DNA of 64,000 nt from Laburnicola sp. R22_1 (lineage: Eukaryota; Ascomycota; Dothideomycetes; Pleosporales; Didymosphaeriaceae): the NCBI GenBank assembly GCA_014281115.1, contig JACONQ010000016.1:1736001-1800000 (forward strand), given 5' to 3'. The position numbers and the translations under genes are program-made. The notes below the pieces were generated by a model. That model saw only the letters and a list, made by a program, of their open reading frames with translations, did no database searches and had not been told where the DNA came from. Shown one piece after another: positions 1 through 11,381 of the stretch. The stretch's first letter is position 1, and each line of letters begins with the position of its first letter.

Positions 1-361
1 TAGAACTAGTAAATAATATATAACTAGTACTTAGTATATCATCCTTTAGCCTCTATAACGTCATTATAACGCTTAGGCAAAGATAGTATACAATAATATA
101 TAGCCTCCTGTGGAATTAAATCCCACTCCTCTTGTACAGCTCTTTTAAAGGCTTCTACACTAGATTTACTAGTGCCAAAGCCTAAAGAAGCCCTATTTCT
201 TTGTCCTAGCCTATCTTTTAATAGACTTCAAACGTTTTCTATAGGATTTAAGTCTGGTGAATAGGGTGGATGCCCAAAAACAAAGACTTTATTCCTAGAA
301 AATCACCTTTTCACCTGTGAAGTTCCGTGGATCTTCGAATTATCCTGTTGAAATTTCCAGC

Positions 362-466
362 CTAGTTATAATTAGTATAAAAACTAAGATTATAAAAATT
401 ATAATATATATATATATTATATTAAAAGAAAAAAGAAAAATGAAGAAAAAGAGATACTTTACTTAC
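362..466 (-). other. Probable spliceosomal intron in the Tc1 transposase
   Basis: On the minus strand the 5' site is GTAAGT (466-461) and the 3' site is CTAG ending at 362, with ACTAAT just upstream as a branch-point candidate. Removing 105 bases joins the YIQECLNAVLKPLLKR stretch in frame to WKFQQDNSKIH through a shared Gly codon. The intron interior is full of stops and A/T runs. Confidence 0.75.
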
Positions 467-643
467 CTCTTTTTAAAAGAGGTTTTAAGACAGCATTTAA
501 ACACTCCTGTATATATCTAGTTTTATTAAAGGTCCTAGTTTTAATAAAGTCCCTTAAAAACACTAGTTTAGAACGTCCTCCTATCCAAATACAGCCCCAG
601 ACTGAGATAGAAATATCTCGCGCTTTCAGTGAATTAGTACTAG

Positions 644-736
644 CTCAAAAAGAAAGATATAAAAAAAGTAAAATAGCCTAATTATAGAGAAGAAGGGCTC
701 TATAATTCTAGAATTTAAAAGAAATTAATAACTTAC
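644..736 (-). other. Probable second intron in the Tc1 transposase
   Basis: A GTAAGT donor at 736-731 and a pyrimidine-rich tract ending in TTTTTGAG at 644 bracket 93 bases with in-frame stops. Joining the flanks keeps the frame from the KRGKSKM block into the SISVWGCIW block. The acceptor is GAG rather than the commoner CAG/TAG, so the exact border is less certain than for the other intron. Confidence 0.6.
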
Positions 737-1288
737 TAGTTCTTCGGTTTTTGCGCTGTTCAGGCCTCATTTTCGATTTTCCCCTTTTTCTTATATATTC
801 TTGCCTATTACCATGCCCCCTTTGGATAGTAGACTCGTCAGAAAATATAACTTTAGCAAAGTTAATATTTTCTAGCTCCCTAACTATCTCTTTAGTCCAG
901 AATTCTCTTCTTTTAGCTCTTTCTTTAGTTAAATAGGCCTTTTTCTTAGAGACGTTAAAAGAATAATCTTCTCCTTTTAAAACTCTCTGTAACGTCCTCT
1001 TAGTAAAGCCAAAACTATTCTCTTCTAATAGCCTCTTATTTGTCTTCTTAGGGCTTTTAGTTAAATCCCTATTAATAACTCTTTTCTCTCTAGAAGTAAC
1101 CTTAGTTACTCTCCTTGTTTTACCCCTTTTAATAAGTTATCTCCCTTATTTTTCTTATTAATACGTCTAATAGCAGTCTTAATAGATTGTAGAGGCTTAT
1201 TAAGGGTAGTAGCACTAGTAGAATTAGAAGTATTTGCTTTTTTAAGTAAAGAAACTTGACTTTCGAGTTTTGACAATTTTGGCTCCAT

Positions 1289-1739
1289 TCGAGGAAATAC
1301 AAAAGAGAAAATTTACTAGACAAAAGATATTATATTATACTATAATCTTAGTAATAAATCACGTGATTTAATTAACTTTTAAAATTACGTAATTATTTAA
1401 CCTCAAATAATTTCTTAATTAAGTTATATAAGTACTCCGAGATTTTCCCTACGTAATCTACACCAGGCCTAGAATAGCCAGTAACAATATGAGACTAGTA
1501 GCATACTAAATAAAAAAGTCATAACGCCTTAAAAATTGACTTTTTAGAAACACTAAGTTTAGAGATAGATACCTTGAGGACCCTGCTTAGTAAGCACGTA
1601 ACTAGTACCTAATCCTAATCTCCTATATATCTTCTTTAAAACCGTATACTTTTTATTTACATAGTATTAAAGCTCACTTAGTTATATAACTTTTAAAAAG
1701 GTATCTTTTTACTAGGCGCTTTTTTTTATGTCACCTTAC
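1289..1739. other. Flank between the Tc1 copy and Gypsy copy G1
   Basis: No coding motif is seen. The Tc1 terminal repeat should lie in the first part of this stretch, but with the other end outside the window it cannot be paired. A palindrome AATCACGTGATT sits at about 1357-1368. The base use is less RIPped near the Tc1 end and becomes typical RIPped sequence towards 1700. Confidence 0.4.
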
Positions 1740-2300
1740 TGTATCTTACTAGCTTAGAGTAACTTTAAGTTATATTAGTAGCTTAACTAAACGCTAATAA
1801 ATAGCTCTAAACCTTGCTAGAAGTAATTACTAATTAACTTACCTAATTAGAGCAATATACTAGAGTAGAGACTATGCCCTTATCCCCCTTCTAAATAATA
1901 GTAGTAACACTAGCGCCTAGTGAAGCGCTACTAGAGCGCTAACGCCCCTAACTCCCTAACCTAGAGTTGTTCTCTAGAAGCTATTATAATTACTAGCGTT
2001 AGGAACTTACGCGTTGTAGCACTATAAAGACCACTAAAGTGAACTCTTAAAGACTAAAAAGCGCACCAAATAAGTCTTTAAGGAGGAGTTAAAGAAGCGC
2101 TATAAAGAAAAAGTATACTTTTACTATAGTAAAAAGGGATATAGTATTTAGAATTATTACCTTTAAGCTATAATACCCCTAACGCAAGCTAGGACTAGTA
2201 AGACTTAAAAAATAAATAGTAGTAATAAGGGTATTAATAGCTTAGTAGAGTTAGAAAACTAGTTTTTCTCCTAAAAGTTATTAAAGGGAGCAGATAAAGT
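1740..2300 (+). pseudogene. Gag relic of G1 with mutated CCHC zinc knuckle
   Basis: Structural protein of the retrotransposon particle. The knuckle at 2116-2157 reads Y-F-Y-Y-S-K-K-G-Y-S-I-stop-N-Y; the expected C-x2-C-x4-H-x4-C pattern has every Cys and His turned to Tyr, the effect of C-to-T or G-to-A at CpA. Compared with G2, about half a kilobase of Gag (G2 56.28-56.79 kb) is missing at about 2010, so this copy also suffered an internal deletion. Confidence 0.75.
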
Positions 2301-2964
2301 AGGTTCTACAGAAACTAAAGAAAAACTTTAATATATAAAAAAATATAGTTAGATTTAATACTAATTACTATAAATACTTTTATTAATAATATTGCCTTTG
2401 CGTATACTATACTTAATTTAGGGTATTTAACTACTATCTTTATATCTAAAAAGTCTGCTAGCAAAGCTAACCTATAACGCAGTAGTTTAAATAATCCCTA
2501 TTAAGTAATAGAATTTAGAAAAGTAACCTCCTTAGTTTATAAAGCCGCTTATAAAAAGATAGATATTAAGAGGTATATTAAAATAATATAGGCGTATATT
2601 AATAGAAAGAAGAAGGACTATAAGCTAGTTCTTAGTTTGCTGTAGTAAAAGAAGAACGCTATATTAGTAGCCCTAGGGAAACGCTCTATATACATAAAAT
2701 TCTTCTATATAAGAATTAGAGATAAGTAAAGGAGATAAACTCTTACTTTTAGTTAAAAAGACTCTGCTATAATATTTATAACCTTGAATAGAAGAAATAT
2801 AAAGGAAAAGAATAGGCTAATAGTCTTTACTACCTCCCTTAAGAATATCTAAAAGGTCCTAGCGCTAAAGGCTAAGGTAAACCTAAGAGACTACCTCCAT
2901 ATGTAGCTCCTAGACTAGGTAGAAGTTTTCTTAAGATAATAAGCTAATAAAATTCCCCTGTTAT

Positions 2965-3240
2965 GGTTTTTCTTTGCGACAAAGGGGTTTCTAATAAAAT
3001 TATTACAATAATAGCAGTTATCCCTCCTGCTATTATTAACACAAAAAAGCATTTTAAGGTAGTATTAATAAAAAGGGGTTAGTGTATTATAAGTAAGCTA
3101 AGCGAGCTTAGCACGCTTAGCGCGCCCATTTTAACTAAAAAAAAATCTATATGCAAAACCATGCGTAAGGCCATATCGCCGTATCGGTTCGGAGTTGGGG
3201 AGGAGGGGGAGAGGGGGGAGATAAAATTGCGCTGGCGCTA
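2965..3240 (-). mobile_element. Truncated E1 retroposon (276 bp) inside G1
   Basis: Its left edge carries the E1 constant end (T-run, CGACAAAGGGG, TTTCTAATAAAA), so the element lies on the minus strand and is shortened at its 5' side. G2 lacks it at the same point, which fixes both borders. The flanks TCCCCTGTTAT (2954-2964) and TCCCCGATTAT (3241-3251) are an 11-bp TSD with two changes. It keeps more CpA and G runs than its host. Confidence 0.85.
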
Positions 3241-5417
3241 TCCCCGATTATAAGACTCTAGGATTAATTACTTAATTCCCCTTATTAAGAAGAATAGAGA
3301 GACCCTAGAGATATCTTTTAGGCCTCTCTATAGTATATTAAAGAAGAAACTAATGGAGTACTTTAACTATAGCTTTATTTAGGTAAGCAAGTCTAGTACT
3401 ATAGTACTAGTATTATTTGTAAGAAAATCTAGATGAGGTTTATAATTTTATATAGACTATAGAGTGTTAAATATCCTATTAAAGAAGGACTACTACTCTC
3501 TCCCCCTTATTAAAGAAATATTGCAGCTCTTTACTAAGGCTAAGTAGCTAATAAAATTAAATATAATTTGGACCTTTTATAAATTAAAAATAGTAAAACA
3601 AAAAAATAGAAAATAGCCTTTTAAATCTAGTTTAGGTTATATAAGTAGTTAGTAGTTCTCTGTAGACTAGCTAGTGGACTAAGTACCTTTTAGAAATATA
3701 TTAACTATATTCTAAGAAAGTACTTAGATAACTTCTACTCTACCTATATAGATAATATCCTTATATTGTCTAGTAGATCTTTAAGAGATTATTAGAGCAA
3801 AGTATAATAGGTAGTAGAAAAGTTAGGCAAGATAAGACTATATTTAGTTATTAAGAAGTATAAGTTTATAGTTACTAAAACTAAATACTTTAGATTTATT
3901 ATAAAGTATAGGAAGAGAATTAGTATAGACCTAGAAAAGGTTAAGACTATTTTAAATTAGGCCCCTTCTATAAATATAAAGGGTATTTAAATTTTTTTTA
4001 ATTTTGCTAACTTCTACTAGAGGTTTATAGAGAACTTCTTAGAAGTAATATCTTTATTAATAAAATTAACTAGAAAGCAAACTCCCTTCGTATAGAGGTA
4101 GAAATAATAGTAGGCCTTTAACTATCTAAAGAGAGTGTTTTATATTAAGCCTATACTAGTCTACTTTAATTTTAAAAAGAAAGGAGTATTAAAGACTAAC
4201 TTTTTAGGCTAGGCCTTTAGAGCCTACTTTTTATAGTTTAATATAAAAGGAGTTTTTAAGCTAATTATCTACTTCTTTACTCAATACACCTCTATAAAGG
4301 CCAACTATATAATTTATAATAAGAAGATGCTTATAGTTATTAGAGTAACTAAGAAGTAGTATAATATACTATAGGCTATTTCTTACACACTTATATATAC
4401 TAATTATAAAAATCTTATATACTTTATAAAGTTTAGAAGGTCAAATAAGAGGTATATACGCTAGACTAATACTCTTAGTAAATATAATATAATATTTTAA
4501 TATAGACTAGAAACTATTAACTTAAAAGTAGATGCCCTCTCGCAACGCTAGTAGAATATGCCTACTAATACTAAAGATAACTAAGTTAAGTCCTATAAAA
4601 TCTAACTTTTTAAGAAAGTTTCTTTAGAAAATAGAAATATTAGGCTTTAGATATTTATAGCCCTAGTAATATAAGCTCTACCTAGAAGGCTTAATCCTCT
4701 TAAGGAAGCAGAGAGCTAAGCTAATTATAAAGAATGCTAGTCCTTTCTTTCTTACTTACTAAAAGAGTTTTCCTCTAGACTAGAAACACAACCCTTAGTA
4801 GATCTAGACTTTAATAAACTATAGTCTTATAGCTTAAAAGAAAATTTTATATTAAAGAAAGTAAAAAAGTGCGTTCTTTACTATAGGCGCACTTTTTCCT
4901 TCTCTCTAAACCTAAAGGTTGCTATATAAGAATATAATATTAATAATACTAGTTACCTCTAGTACTAGAAATAAAGATAGGTTCTAGACTAAGAACCTCT
5001 ATAAATAATACTAGTTACTATAGTCTATAACTCCCCTATATCTAGACACCTAAAAGAGAGATTACCTATAAAATAGTCACTAAATTATACTTCTTTCTAA
5101 AAATAGTAGATTTTATTTATAGATTTATTAAAAACTATAATATATATAAAAGAACTAAGCTATAGAGAGATATAAAATAAAGGCTACTAAAACGTCTCCT
5201 TCTTTTAAACTAGATATAAAAGAAGATTTCTATAAACTTTATTACTAAGCTTTTTATAAGTAGGGGGGATATAAATATAATAGTAGTGTATAATAGGCTA
5301 GGAAAAGGAATAGTCTTAGTTTCCCTACTAGACCTAGAGGTAGAAACTATAGTAGAGACGTTTCTTTATTATATTATAGCCTACTATTAGCTTTCTAATA
5401 CTATAACCTCTAACTAT

Positions 5418-6547
5418 GTGACGTTAAATTAACTACCTAGGAATAGCACGATAAAGGATTTTATATTAAATAATATAATAAAAAAAGTAGAGCCCCCTAC
5501 TTAGTAATTAAAAAAAGTGTAAAAAGGTGGTTATAAAAATGCGCATTCGGACTACTAAGCGAGCTTAGCGGTCTTAGCGTGGGGCTACTTCTATAAGCAA
5601 ATTTTTTATAAAGAGGCTACTTAGAACTTTAGGGGAGGAATAAAATAGCTTTAGCGCTACTACGCTATAGTTATCTATTCTTTTTTTATTATTCTAAGTT
5701 GCAAACTGCTATCTAGATTGTTATAAATAATATAAGTTAATATATTAATAGGTATATACTACTTTATAAATAGGATAAGAATAATATATACTAGATATAT
5801 ATTTGTCGCTCTATTACTATATTAAGGTTATTCTTAATAAATCTCTCACGATCTCTCTACGTATACCTCTACGCCCTACTATTTATCTAGGCATTAATAT
5901 TATTCTTAAAGTACTTGCTATTACTAAAAAGTATACGCTAAAAATTTGCGCTACTAATGCTATGGTAATAATACTAGAGTTTTGTTCTATCTATAAAATA
6001 ATTGTCTATAAGAGCCTAGTATACCTAATTATCTACAAGACGATTTTTATATACTAGCTAGCTTAGCAGCTTTTTTAGTTTATAAAAACTAAGAAGACTA
6101 TATTCCTACCCTAGTGGATAAAATTGCTCGTTATTAGTAATAGAATTTAAGAAGGAAGGCAAAAGGTAAAGAATAAGGTATTTGTTAATAATTTCTAGTG
6201 TAATAAGAGTATTATATAGATTTATAAGATTCTTCTAACTATTATAGCTACGTTAGCTTATTTAAGCAAGTACGCCGCGTAGCGACGCAAGTAAGAATAG
6301 TTAATAATAGTAATAGTAATAATCTAGGTACTGTGTATAGTGTAAATAAACTTTATATTAGGGCTAGGAACTTATAGAGTGTAGGGCACAAGTAAGTAAG
6401 TTTATACTATTATCGCGTTAGCGTGTTTAAGGTTAGTCTTTAATTAGAATTAGGTGCTGTATATAGTAGTATATAATAACCTTCTATCTTAATCTACTTT
6501 AACCTTAAACTAAAAAAAAGGTTAAAAAGGTGTTTGGTAAGCCAACA
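5418..6547 (-). mobile_element. Full-length E2 retroposon copy 1 inside the G1 integrase
   Basis: 1130 bp between perfect 13-bp TSDs AACCTCTAACTAT (5405-5417 and 6548-6560). G2 has an uninterrupted single copy of this target. The constant end (GTGACGTTAAATTAAC) is at the left and the other end (GGTTAAAAAGGTGTTTGG) at the right. On the reverse reading, the stretch around 5800-6060 is open for 84 codons and resembles the same region in other E2 copies, but no known domain is assigned. Confidence 0.9.
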
Positions 6548-7400
6548 AACCTCTAACTATAAAGGTTAATTTAGAAGCGACTTTTAGAGATATCTATATA
6601 AGAGAATAAAAATCTAAAGAAGATTTTTTTAAGTATTTAAAAACTAATAGTACTATAAAACGTATAAGTTCTATAGTTAAGGCGTACCTCTACACTTTTA
6701 TATAATAAAACTAAAAGAATTAGGCCCTATACTACCTTATAGTGTAAATAGCTATTAATAAGTAAAAAGCTACCTCTACTAAAGTAGTATTATTTTTCTC
6801 TGGTATAGATATAATATAGACCTAGCTAAGCTAGATATAAAGATAAAAGCTGTTAACTATTACTAGTAGAATTTACAACTAGTAAAGTCTACTAAAGCTT
6901 TACTATAAAAGTTTTAAAAAAGTTATATATTTATTTAAGCTAAAATAGCTAAGTTCTAATAAGAGTAAAAAGCGGTAAGCAAACTAGCACTAGAGAAATA
7001 CTCTAGGATTAAAGGAAAGAGACAAAGTTTAGCTCTAGTATAGGAACTACCTATCTAACTCCTATTCTAATAACAAGTTAGATTAGAAAAATACAAAGTC
7101 TATAGTTATAGAAGTAGTAGACTCCTATAATATAGAACTAAATATTCTACCTAAAGTCTACCTAGTGTTCTTAGTAAATTATCTACGTCTAGCTAAAGAA
7201 GACTCTCTTCCTAGCTAGCTTATAGATAATAAGAAACTAAAGGCTAATATTATTAAAAAAGAAGAGAAATAGGTTATAAAAAATATCCTAGCTAAAAAAC
7301 CTACCTAAAGGGGAAAGGGGCTATAGAAATTACTCTATTAAGTTAAGTAGTTAGATAATACTAATTTAACTTAGAAACCTACTACAAATTTCTCTACTAT

Positions 7401-9146
7401 AAAGATATTAGATTGCTAGAAAATACATACTTTTCTATGTTAAAGTAATAATAAAGAGTTACTTATAAACTTTTATAGGAACTCTTTAAACTAATAATTA
7501 TACTACAGCTTCTAGTATAGAAATTATATTCTTAGTAGAGAATTTAGAAAGTCTCTACTAAAGAAATGTTTGAATAAGCCTAGACTTCTAGTCCTCCCTG
7601 CTAATTACTTAAGAATTAGTAAGAAATAAGACTATAATTTACTTAAAAGAGTAAAAAATACTTAAAGAAGTACTATAAACTATTTAGAAGCGTTAGCCCT
7701 AATATAAGTAAGTAAAAGAAGGGAGAATTGTCCCCCTTATAATATAATATAGGTTCTAAGTAATAGAAAGTAGGGCACTTCAGAAGGGGAGAAAAAAGGG
7801 CTATTTAGAGAAGAATAATATAAAAAAGGGGGAATAGATATAGTATAACTAAAGAAACTAAATATTTAAGAAGCTAAGCTTATAGCTTAGCTATTTTTAT
7901 AAAGTTGTAAACTATATAAGAAAACACCCCTAGACTCCTATAATAAGGCTAGATATAAAGATAGAAAAATTCTAGTATTCTAGAAAACTAAATAGGAACA
8001 TTACTTCTCCCCTATAAACTTGCTCTTACCTAGATTAGAATTAAGGTCTATTTCCTTAACCTTCTTATAAAAGATAGCAATCTAATTAGAGCTAATTATT
8101 ATAAAATCTAAAACCCTTTTAATGCGCTTTAGAAGAGTAGTAATCTTATAATTTTCTAATATCTTACTAATGTAAATAGTTTTTATAATATCTAGAATAA
8201 GCTTAACTAGATCTTAATAAAAAGGCTCTAGAATAGGTAAAGTAAAAGGGGCGAGTAACTATAGCATAATATTAGCTAAGGAAAATAAATTTTAAAATCT
8301 AGAACTTATAGTAAGTTTATTAGAAAGAGCTTAGAGAATAATACAAATATTCTACTAAACTATAAGAATTTAATAGAAAAGCTCTATATTCTATTTAGAA
8401 TATTTAGTATTAGTATTATCTATTTTTTAGGACTTAACTTAAGTACTTTAGATAGCGAAGCTATACTTATAGATAAAGATGTTAAAATAAGCTCCTAAAA
8501 ATTAATAAGAGGCTTACTAGTATAACTAGTACTATAAAGAATATATTCTAGAATAAGATTAGTAAACTTAGTTTTAGCAAAGTTCTTTTATAAACTATCC
8601 TAGACCTAAAATATAAATTAGTAAAATAGAGATTTACTAAAGAATTATTATATTTTACCTAAGTACTTACTAGAGTAAATAATATAAGCTTTATAGTTAC
8701 GCTTTTTTACAAGCCTCTACGCATAGAGAATAAGCTACTTAAGGTAGCGCTAGTAGGACTTCTTATAAATATAGGCAGCCTTAAAGATAAAGTCCTTAGA
8801 TATTATATAGATAGCTTTAAGAGTCTTCTAATTATAGCTTAAGTCTTTAAAGAACAACTTAGAATTAGTAAGAAATAATATAAAAGAACTAAGAAACTAA
8901 CCCTATAATAGTTCTTTATAGTCTTATTATGTATAAACTCTTTAAAGTTATTAGCACTATATAAATCTAAAGTAAGAAGTAAAGGCTTACTATTATAAAT
9001 AAAAGTACTATAAGTTAAAATCTTTATAAAGGAATACTAAGTTATAGTTAAGCTAAACTTTAGACGCTTACTTAGAGTTGTAAGGGCTAGTGTAAGGTAC
9101 TACTTATTAGCTCTAACTATAATAGAAATTAATAATAAAGAAGATG
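7401..9146. other. Unresolved RIPped tail between G1 integrase and E2 copy 2
   Basis: AT-rich sequence full of CTAG and TAG. After about 7860 the minus strand reads more smoothly than the plus strand over about 1.1 kb (for example LVKKRNYKAYIIYSSKYLG near 8690), which hints at another element fragment on the minus strand, but I cannot name it. No terminal repeats were identified. Confidence 0.35.
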
Positions 9147-9159
9147 GTAAAAATAGTAT

Positions 9160-10310
9160 GTGTTGTTAAATTAACTACCTAGGAGTAGAACGACAAAGGC
9201 TTTCATCTTAAATAATATAATAAAAAAAGCAGAGTCGCCTACTTAGTAATTAAAAAGAGCGTAAAAAAGATATAATTATAAAAAAAGCGTGTTTAAACTG
9301 CTAAGCGAGCTTAGCGGCCTTAGCGCGGTGCTGCTCCCATGAGCAAATTTTTTACAAAGAGGCTACTTAGAACTTTAGTAGGGGAGGGATAAGACTTTAG
9401 CGCCGCTACGCTATAAGTCATCTCTCCTCTACTATCCTAAATTATAAACCGCTATCCTAATTATTACAAATAACACAAGTTAACATATTAATAGATACAT
9501 ACTACTATACTTATAGTAGTAGGATAAGGGTAATATATACTAGATACACTATTGCTCTATTACTATATTAAGGTTATCCTTAATAAATCTCCTTCTCTTA
9601 CCGTCTCTCTACGCCCTACCATCTATCCAGGCATTAACATTATTCCTAAAGAAGTACTCACTATCGCTAAAAAGTACATGCTAAAAATACGCGCCGCTAC
9701 TATAAAAGTAACCACGCTAAAGTTCTATTCTATCTAGATACTTATCTAGCGTAAGGGGCGGGTATACTTAACTATTCACAAGACAGTCCTAGTATACTAG
9801 TTAGGTTGGCAGCTTATCCAGTTCGCAAAGAACTATAAGGTTAAATTCTTATTCTAGTGGATACAATTACTCCTTATTAGTAACTAAATCTAAGAGAGGA
9901 GGTAAAAAGTAGAGGATAAGATGTTTCTTAATAAGCTCTAGTGTAATAAAAGCGTTATATAGATCCGCAAGATCCCCTTAGCTATTATCGCTATTATTGC
10001 TATCAAGTTAGCTTATTTAAGCAAGTACACCACATAAGCGGCGTGTAAACGCGGATAACTAATAATGGTAGTAGTAATAAGCCAGGTGTGCTGTGTACAG
10101 CATAAGTAAACCTTATATAGGTTAGAAGCTTACAAGGTGTAAACAGGGTGCAAGTAAGTTTAAGCCATTATCGCGTTGTTAGATAGTATTTAAGGTTAGT
10201 CTTTAATTAGAATTAGGTGCTATACATAGTATATAATAACCTTCTATCTCAACCTACTTTAACCTCAAACTAAAAAAATAAAGGTCAAAAAAGGTATTTG
10301 GCAAGACGAC
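9160..10310 (-). mobile_element. Full-length E2 retroposon copy 2
   Basis: 1151 bp, the least mutated E2 copy in the window. TSDs GTAAAAATAGTAT (9147-9159) and GTAAAAATATTAT (10311-10323) are 13 bp with one change. Ends are GTGTTGTTAAATTAAC at left and TTTGGCAAGACGAC at right. A 61-codon open stretch lies at 9552-9737 on the strand opposite to the inferred transcript; its EVLTIAKKYMLKIRAA part is weakly reminiscent of a pogo-type helix-turn-helix, which is speculation. Confidence 0.92.
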
Positions 10311-10323
10311 GTAAAAATATTAT

Positions 10324-10731
10324 AAAAGTAAAAGTAGTAATAAAAGTATAGTATAATATTAATAAAAAGCGTTGCAGATATAGTAGTACACTAGAAAAAA
10401 AAGTAGAACTAAGGTAAGGACTTTTTTATTTACTTTAGGTAGAGTAAACAACACTAGCGCAAATTCTTAATTAATATAGGTAGCTACACTATAGAAACTA
10501 AGAGATAGAAATATAAACACGTTAGATATAATAACTAGATTACTATACTAAAGGTAGAAGGATAGGAGCCTAGTGCTCTCTATAGCTAAGGTACACTTAA
10601 AACCTTATAGAGGCTTAGAGTACTATTACTAGTATATATAGTATTAAATTTATTCTTAAGACTTTAGGCGCGCAGAAGGAAAATTAGTGCTACTACTATA
10701 GGAAGTATAGAATATAACGCTAGGATTTTTT
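10324..10731 (+). other. G1 3' internal region before the polypurine tract
   Basis: This sequence continues directly from 9146 once E2 copy 2 and one TSD are removed. It contains no motif that I recognise and leads into the purine tract and LTR. Confidence 0.4.
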
Positions 10732-10760
10732 AGGGGGGGGGGGAGAGAGAAAAAGGAAGA
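10732..10760 (+). other. Polypurine tract of G1
   Basis: An uninterrupted purine run with 11 consecutive G residues, then GAGAGAGAAAAAGGAAGA, immediately before the LTR. It is in the position and strand expected of the plus-strand primer of an LTR retrotransposon. Confidence 0.8.
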
Positions 10761-10936
10761 TATATAAGGGGCTAAGCGCCCTTCTATAGTTACTTAGCCT
10801 ACTACCTTTAAGTGCTAAGACTATACTCCTGCTAAGCTAGGAGTATATATAAGTCTATAGCTAGAGTTACTATTAAACTCTATTAAATTTATAAGTTTAC
10901 TTAGGCAACTCTAACCTTATGGTCCAAAGCCCCTTA
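10761..10936 (+). repeat. 3' LTR of G1 (176 bp)
   Basis: Nearly the same sequence occurs at 55033-55206 as the 5' LTR of G2. Shared blocks include GGCTAAGCGCCCTTCTATAG, a TATA-like AGTATATATA and TAGGCAACTCTAACCTTAT. The terminal TG and CA have become TA, as RIP would produce. Confidence 0.85.
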
Positions 10937-11284
10937 GAAAAAAAAGATTAAAAAGGTATTTAGTAAGCTAACTTTAAAAGTATAAAGTATAGTAAATTAG
11001 CTTAAAAATATTATTAATAGGGTACTTAAAAATAAGCTTTGAAAGCCTTTTTAATAATTTTTTTGATTATATAAAGTTACTAAATTTCTAGGAATTATTC
11101 TTAACTTTACCTAGCTAGTTATTTAAACTCTAACTAAATTTAATAACAGTTATATTACTATAGGTATTAGACTTCGACGCAATATTAAGTTACTAAGAAG
11201 TAGTTATTATATTACTAAATATTATAGATACAAAGTTAGATTTAAAAAATATAGTATTATATATTAAAGTAAAGATATAGTATA

Positions 11285-11346
11285 ACGTGGTTCACCAGCG
11301 AGTGACCCACACTAGTGAGCGCGCCACCTTTGCCAAGACCCCACCA
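11285..11346 (+). repeat. P1 left terminal inverted repeat
   Basis: Begins ACGTGGTTCACCAGC and ends in TTTGCCAAGACCCCACCA. The inner 18 bases are nearly the same as in the P2 repeat, marking the two as relatives. Confidence 0.95.
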
Positions 11347-11381
11347 TCACCAACAATACCATCATAATACAACCACCTACT

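Larger units (their letters stand above)
24..1288 (-). pseudogene. Tc1/mariner-family DNA transposase, recently inactivated
   Basis: DDE transposase of the Tc1/mariner superfamily, which cuts and pastes its own element at TA. Reading the minus strand from the ATG at 1286-1288, exons of about 1288-737, 643-467 and 361-24 give roughly 355 residues, normal for the family. Visible motifs are FSDEST (first Asp region), the VWGCIW block, QQDNSKIH (second Asp) and PYSPDLNPIENV (catalytic Glu), and the protein ends YTKY before TAG at 24-26. The two apparent introns have GTAAGT donors. Damage is light: one single-base frameshift near 1130 and three Trp codons turned to TGA (303-305, 228-230, 39-41). 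CpA is still common here, unlike the neighbours, so the copy probably arrived after most RIP. The 3' terminal repeat lies outside the window. Family assignment is firm; intron borders are inferred. Confidence 0.93.
2320..7400 (+). pseudogene. Pol relic of G1: RT, RNase H, integrase, chromodomain
   Basis: Polyprotein for reverse transcription and integration, interrupted by the E1 and E2 insertions. RT lies at about 3250-3860: PFRPLYSI, FYIDYRVLN (usual FCVDYRALN), SLPLIKEILQL and the catalytic box at 3745-3756, where YIDD is now YIDN. RNase H lies at about 4100-4560, with KKMLIVIRVTKK and TNYKNL for the usual TDHKNL, ending near VDALSQRQ. Integrase starts at about 4650, with ISRHLKERL for ISGHPGRERT, stops at the E2 insertion at 5417 and resumes at 6561. 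A chromodomain-like stretch at about 7230-7400 reads KNILAKKPTQRGKG then KLLYQVKQ, matching typical chromovirus tails. Dozens of in-frame stops make it nonfunctional. Confidence 0.85.
1740..10936 (+). mobile_element. G1: RIPped Ty3/Gypsy (chromovirus-like) LTR retrotransposon, 5' end missing
   Basis: Order along the plus strand is Gag with zinc knuckle, RT, RNase H, integrase, chromodomain-like tail, a polypurine tract and a 3' LTR at 10761-10936. This is the Ty3/Gypsy order. The body aligns with G2 at 56.0-64.0 kb, which defines the nested insertions in G1: an E1 fragment (2965-3240) and an E2 copy (5418-6547). A second E2 copy lies at 9160-10310. No 5' LTR is seen. The stretch between chromodomain and PPT is unusually long, so another element may be hidden there. 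All frames are dead from TAG/TAA codons. Confidence 0.85.

Noticed and set aside
751..936. Open plus-strand stretch of about 60 codons
   Set aside because: It is antisense to the well-supported Tc1 transposase.
5803..6057. Small protein gene in E2
   Set aside because: Conserved among E2 copies but on the strand opposite the inferred transcript and with no known domain; kept only as a finding.
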